DNA of 64,000 nucleotides from Trochalopteron elliotii (Eukaryota > Chordata > Aves > Passeriformes > Leiothrichidae), in assembly GCA_024734555.1 (NCBI GenBank), contig JANPWX010000543.1:104272-168271 (forward strand). The letters run 5' to 3'. Under the pieces are notes generated by a model. The model did not search any database. It saw nothing but the letters and a program-made list of their open reading frames with translations, and was not told the origin of the DNA. A program made the position numbers and the translations under genes. Shown piece after piece: positions 60,679 through 64,000 of the stretch. Within the stretch, counting starts at the first letter, position 1. Each line of letters opens with the position of its first letter.

Positions 60679-61895
60679 TTGATCACAGAAAGGCTGAAGT
60701 TATCAGGGACCTCTGGAGGTCACCTGGTTCAACCCCTGCTCAGGTAGGGCCAGCCACAGCTGCCTGTCCAGAACCATGATCAGTCAGCTTTGGAATATCT
60801 CCATGGATGAAAACTCCAAACCTTCCCTGGGCAACCTGTGCTGGTGTTCAGCCACTTGAAAAAAAAAACAAAAAACCCAAATAAACAAAAACCCAACCAA
60901 ACAACAACCAAAGAACCAGTTTGTGTTCTAGTTTGTGCCCATTGCCTTTGGTCCTGTGGCTGGGCACCATGGAAAAAAACCTGGCTTCATCTGATCCCAT
61001 CAGATAAATTCTACACCTTGGTAAGATCCCCTTGAGATTTCTCAAGAGTTACAGCACTCTCAGCTTTTCCTCACACTAAAAATGCTCCAGTCCCTTCATC
61101 TGACTCTCTCCAGCACATCCATGTCTTTCTTTTCCTGGGCTCCCAGCACTTAAGACAATAGTCCAGGTGTGGCCTCACCAGTGCTCAACAGAGAGGAAGG
61201 ATTACCTTCTTGACTCACTGACAATGATCCACCTAACACAGCTCAGGATACTTTTAACTTTCTTTGCTACTGGAGAATGCTTGGCTCACATCCCTCCTTC
61301 CACCTGCCAGCTCCTTTCCTGCCAAGCTGCTTCCCAATCTCTCAGCCCCCAGCAAACACTGCTGCCTCTTCCTCCCCAGGCCCACAGGACTTTGTACTCC
61401 TCCTTCCTGAGCTCCAGGAGGTTCCTGCCACCCATTTCTCCAGCCTGCCCAGATTTCCCTGGATGGCAGCACAGCCCCCAAGGACACCAGCCCAGTGTAC
61501 TCCCAGTTCTCTGCCTGCTGTGGGAATACTCTGCCCCATCCTCCAGATCATTAATGAGGTTGTTGGACAGGACTGGACCCAGTCACTGCCAGTTACAGGC
61601 CTCCATTTAGACCTTGTGCCACTGACCATCCCCTTCAGCCTGTTCTCTGTCTTCTTATTTACCCCACTCTCCATCTGCTCTGCTGTGAGGAACACAGTAT
61701 CAAAAACCTTGCTGAAGTCCAGGTGGACAATGTCCACTGCTGTCCCCCCTTCATCCACCAACCCACTCAGTTCATCACAAAAGTTTGCCTGGCTTGGTCA
61801 AGCATGGCATCCCTTTAGTAAACCTCTGCAGCCTCCTCTTGGTCACCTTCCTGTGCCTGGAAATACCTACCAGGGCAAGTTGTTCCATCACTTTC
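60679..61895 (-). mobile_element. CR1 LINE, long 5'-truncated copy with reverse-transcriptase remnant (3' part)
   Basis: The longest CR1 copy here. Minus-strand translation around 61.34-61.76 kb contains LDFSKVFDTV, the CR1 reverse-transcriptase core, and later SKWRPVTGSDWV. The sequence between these is shorter than in CR1 ORF2, so the domain is internally deleted and not functional. An A-rich patch (about 60857-60915) interrupts the 3' untranslated part. It continues past LTR copy D at 62190. Confidence 0.8.
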
Positions 61896-62189
61896 TGTAG
61901 CTTTAGTCAGTGCCTGAGATGTTTTGACTTTCTGAAATTCTTTTCCCAAAGAATTTTCTACAAACAAAATAAGTGTTTTTGTAACTGTACCTATGTTTAC
62001 ATTGTTTCCCTAGGAGGGACTTCTGCTTGATGTCCCTCTGGTCTGACCAATATGATTGAAGAAGTTTGTCTTCTTGTCACCAATCAAATTGGCCTGTGTA
62101 AAATAGTATAAAAAAGAACCACATCCCAAAAATAATTTTCAGCCTTCTGAAGTCGAAGTTTTGTGTTGTTGTAGTGTACAACAGCATCA
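61896..62189 (+). mobile_element. Solo LTR, ~300-bp family, copy D, nested in a CR1 element
   Basis: Starts TGTAGCTTTAG, ends ACAGCATCA, and is flanked by an exact 6-bp duplication ACTTTC (61890-61895 and 62190-62195). Sequence on both sides belongs to one CR1 copy, so the LTR landed in an existing CR1. A small deletion after AAAAATAA removes the AATAAA present in the other copies. Confidence 0.87.
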
Positions 62190-62262
62190 ACTTTCTCCAC
62201 AGATCAAGGTGAGTGTGACCAGCCTGTATTTTCCTGGGCTCCTCCTTCTTGCCTGCTTGTGG
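62190..62262 (-). mobile_element. CR1 LINE, continuation of the long copy beyond LTR D
   Basis: After the duplicated ACTTTC, the sequence resumes typical CR1 text on the plus strand (GACCAGCCTGTATTTTCC, then CTCCTTCTTGCCTGCTTG). It is collinear with the part ending at 61895. Confidence 0.7.
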
Positions 62263-64000
62263 AAGGGAGTGGGAAGAGCATGAGGATATTCTTGTCAAGA
62301 AAAGAAAGCTGACAAGTGTGTGGCATCCACCCTGTGTTCCAAAGGAAGGAATGTCAGATCCAGCCATATCCTGAGCAACATTCCACTGGTGATTTGAGGA
62401 CTTTAGTGCCATCTAAATAATCTACTTCAGTTTGAACTTCCCCAAAAGTGGCTATTTTTCCCTCCACAAGAACAAAAACATCTGACACAGGCATCCAGCA
62501 GCCCTCAGGAAAACAAGGAACTTTACATGCTGATAAGAACACATTATGGTAGGGCAACATACAAACAAAAAAAAAAGTACCTAGGAAGTTAATTAATTAA
62601 GAAAAGGTATCTTCCACCTAAAAAAAAAGCCTTTTTTGAAAGCAGATGGTCTGGAGTCTGAAATAAAATCAGACTTCCCCCAACTGCCTTCATCCCCCAT
62701 TACTGGATTAATTTTCCTCAAAGCATTTGGATGTAACTGAACTCCAACCATTGAATCAGCTACAAAATAAACATGGTTTGTTGTCCTTAGGCTGAGCTGC
62801 TGCATCTTGAAATAGTATTCCTGTCGAAGTTAAAGTCTATTCAGTGCAAGAATTATTAATAACTCCTTTTATTAACATTCCTTTGGCTGAACTGTTTGGG
62901 GTCAGCTAAAAATGTTTTTTTTGGTAAGAAGATATCCTGGAAGAAGCAGTGTTCTGTCAGTTCAGGAGGCAAAAAGAGAGAAAACAAAGCAAAATGAATT
63001 ATCATCAGTTAGTGCTTTAATTGCTGCTATGAACAAGCCAGAATTACAGAATGTGACAAGTTTGGGGTTTGATTGGTTTTTTGGGGGGAGTTCGTTTTAC
63101 TTATAAGTCCACACCAAAAATATGTTCTAAGTAATTTTCTTAGATACCTGAATTAGCAGATGGTATCAGCTTAAATGATTCATTTCTTCAAATCCACTTG
63201 GAAATGTGCACACAATGTGTTGCTGCTGGGCAAATATACATTATCTGGAAGATGCAGCTATAACCAATGGCACAGCAATTTCTGCAACATTATTGATCAC
63301 CAGCAGAGATGACACTTCATGCACCAGGGTATGCAGAGTGAAGTGCTGCCCTGTTTTCTGTCTGCACCAGAACAATGCCACTCAGCATTATCTAACTGGG
63401 ATTATCACCTGACTGGCAGCAAGAAAGGCTGGTTAATTATTTTTATTCTAAAGCACATTAAAATGGGAAAAGGCACTGCATTAAGTCCTTCCAGTGGAAA
63501 GCCTTACTTCTTCATGGAAGAGCTTTCATCAGTATCAAGTTTCACCTTTCACATTACTCACTGCAAATCTCTCTCGCGTACCAGAACAACTTTGGCTTTT
63601 ACTGGTGAGCACCTAAAGCTTCATTCACTTCTTCAGGAGAGGAGTTACTCTCAAAACCAGTAGTTGGGACTTGCAGAAAACTCAATTAATTCTGAGGGGC
63701 TAATACTACTCCTGGGATTCAGCAGGTTCCCAATAACTTATGCGTGGAAAATAACAGAAGAGAGAGCAGCATCCTACTCACTTAAACACATCCCTGCAGC
63801 TGCACAGAAAGCAAGCAGCAAACCAAAAATTGCCTCTGAAATGCATTCACACTGACTGCAAACCCAACATTTCCAAGAAAGCCTTGATTAAGTCCTGGAG
63901 ACAAGCCAGATAGAAAATGAAGCACTTCTATGAAAATTATAGTCACTGATTCGTTTCTATTGGCTGTGAAGTTGTTTGTTTAAAAACGTTTCATTCCCAC
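62263..64000. other. Non-coding DNA, nothing recognised
   Basis: Short open frames only (longest 114 codons at 63319-63663), with no recognisable motif and no repeat that I can name. Confidence 0.5.

Noticed and set aside
61277..61900. 207-codon plus-strand frame
   Set aside because: It is antisense to the CR1 reverse-transcriptase remnant.

Overview
The window looks like avian nuclear DNA, most likely from a songbird. It has a vertebrate gene split into short exons with GT-AG introns, about twenty CR1 LINE fragments in both orientations (most ending in the CR1 tail with ATTCT(A/G)TGA-type repeats), several short solo retroviral LTRs, CpG-island promoter DNA and simple repeats. I see no prokaryotic genes, CRISPR array, tRNA or rRNA. 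The species call is an inference from repeat content.

Region 1 (about 6.7-16.4 kb, minus strand) holds the only protein-coding gene I can support. It is a complete very-long-chain fatty acid elongase of the ELOVL4-like group, best matched to ELOVL8. Seven coding exons can be read to the base, all with GT/AG junctions and consistent phases, giving a 265-residue protein with the family's signature motifs (KxxExxDT, QxxxxHVYHH, NxFxHxxMYxYY, TxxQxxQ). The first coding exon starts only 8 nt before the ATG, so a non-coding 5' exon must lie upstream; a good donor for it sits in a CpG island at about 15.95-16.51 kb. A 757-bp LTR lies in the last intron, 22 nt from the final splice acceptor.

Region 2 (about 16.5-64 kb) is gene-poor: I find no convincing coding exon. 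It carries CR1 copies, three of the four copies of a ~300-bp solo-LTR family with 6-bp target duplications (the fourth is at 1.9 kb), two more likely LTRs of other families, a six-unit minisatellite at 29.0 kb, a (CACTT)20 array, a small CpG-dense patch at 39.3-39.5 kb, and two notable perfect hairpins (17-bp stem at 55.9 kb; 11-bp stem flanked by a 25-bp direct repeat at 35.0 kb). One LTR (61.9 kb) is nested inside a long CR1 copy, which fixes their order of insertion. It could be intergenic DNA or a long intron of a plus-strand gene starting at the shared CpG island.

Region 3 (1-6.7 kb) is non-coding DNA downstream of the elongase; it includes one LTR and presumably the elongase 3' UTR.

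I found no clearly new biological system. The items most worth checking are the LTR abutting the last ELOVL8 splice acceptor, the possibly bidirectional CpG-island promoter, the perfect hairpins and the higher-order minisatellite.
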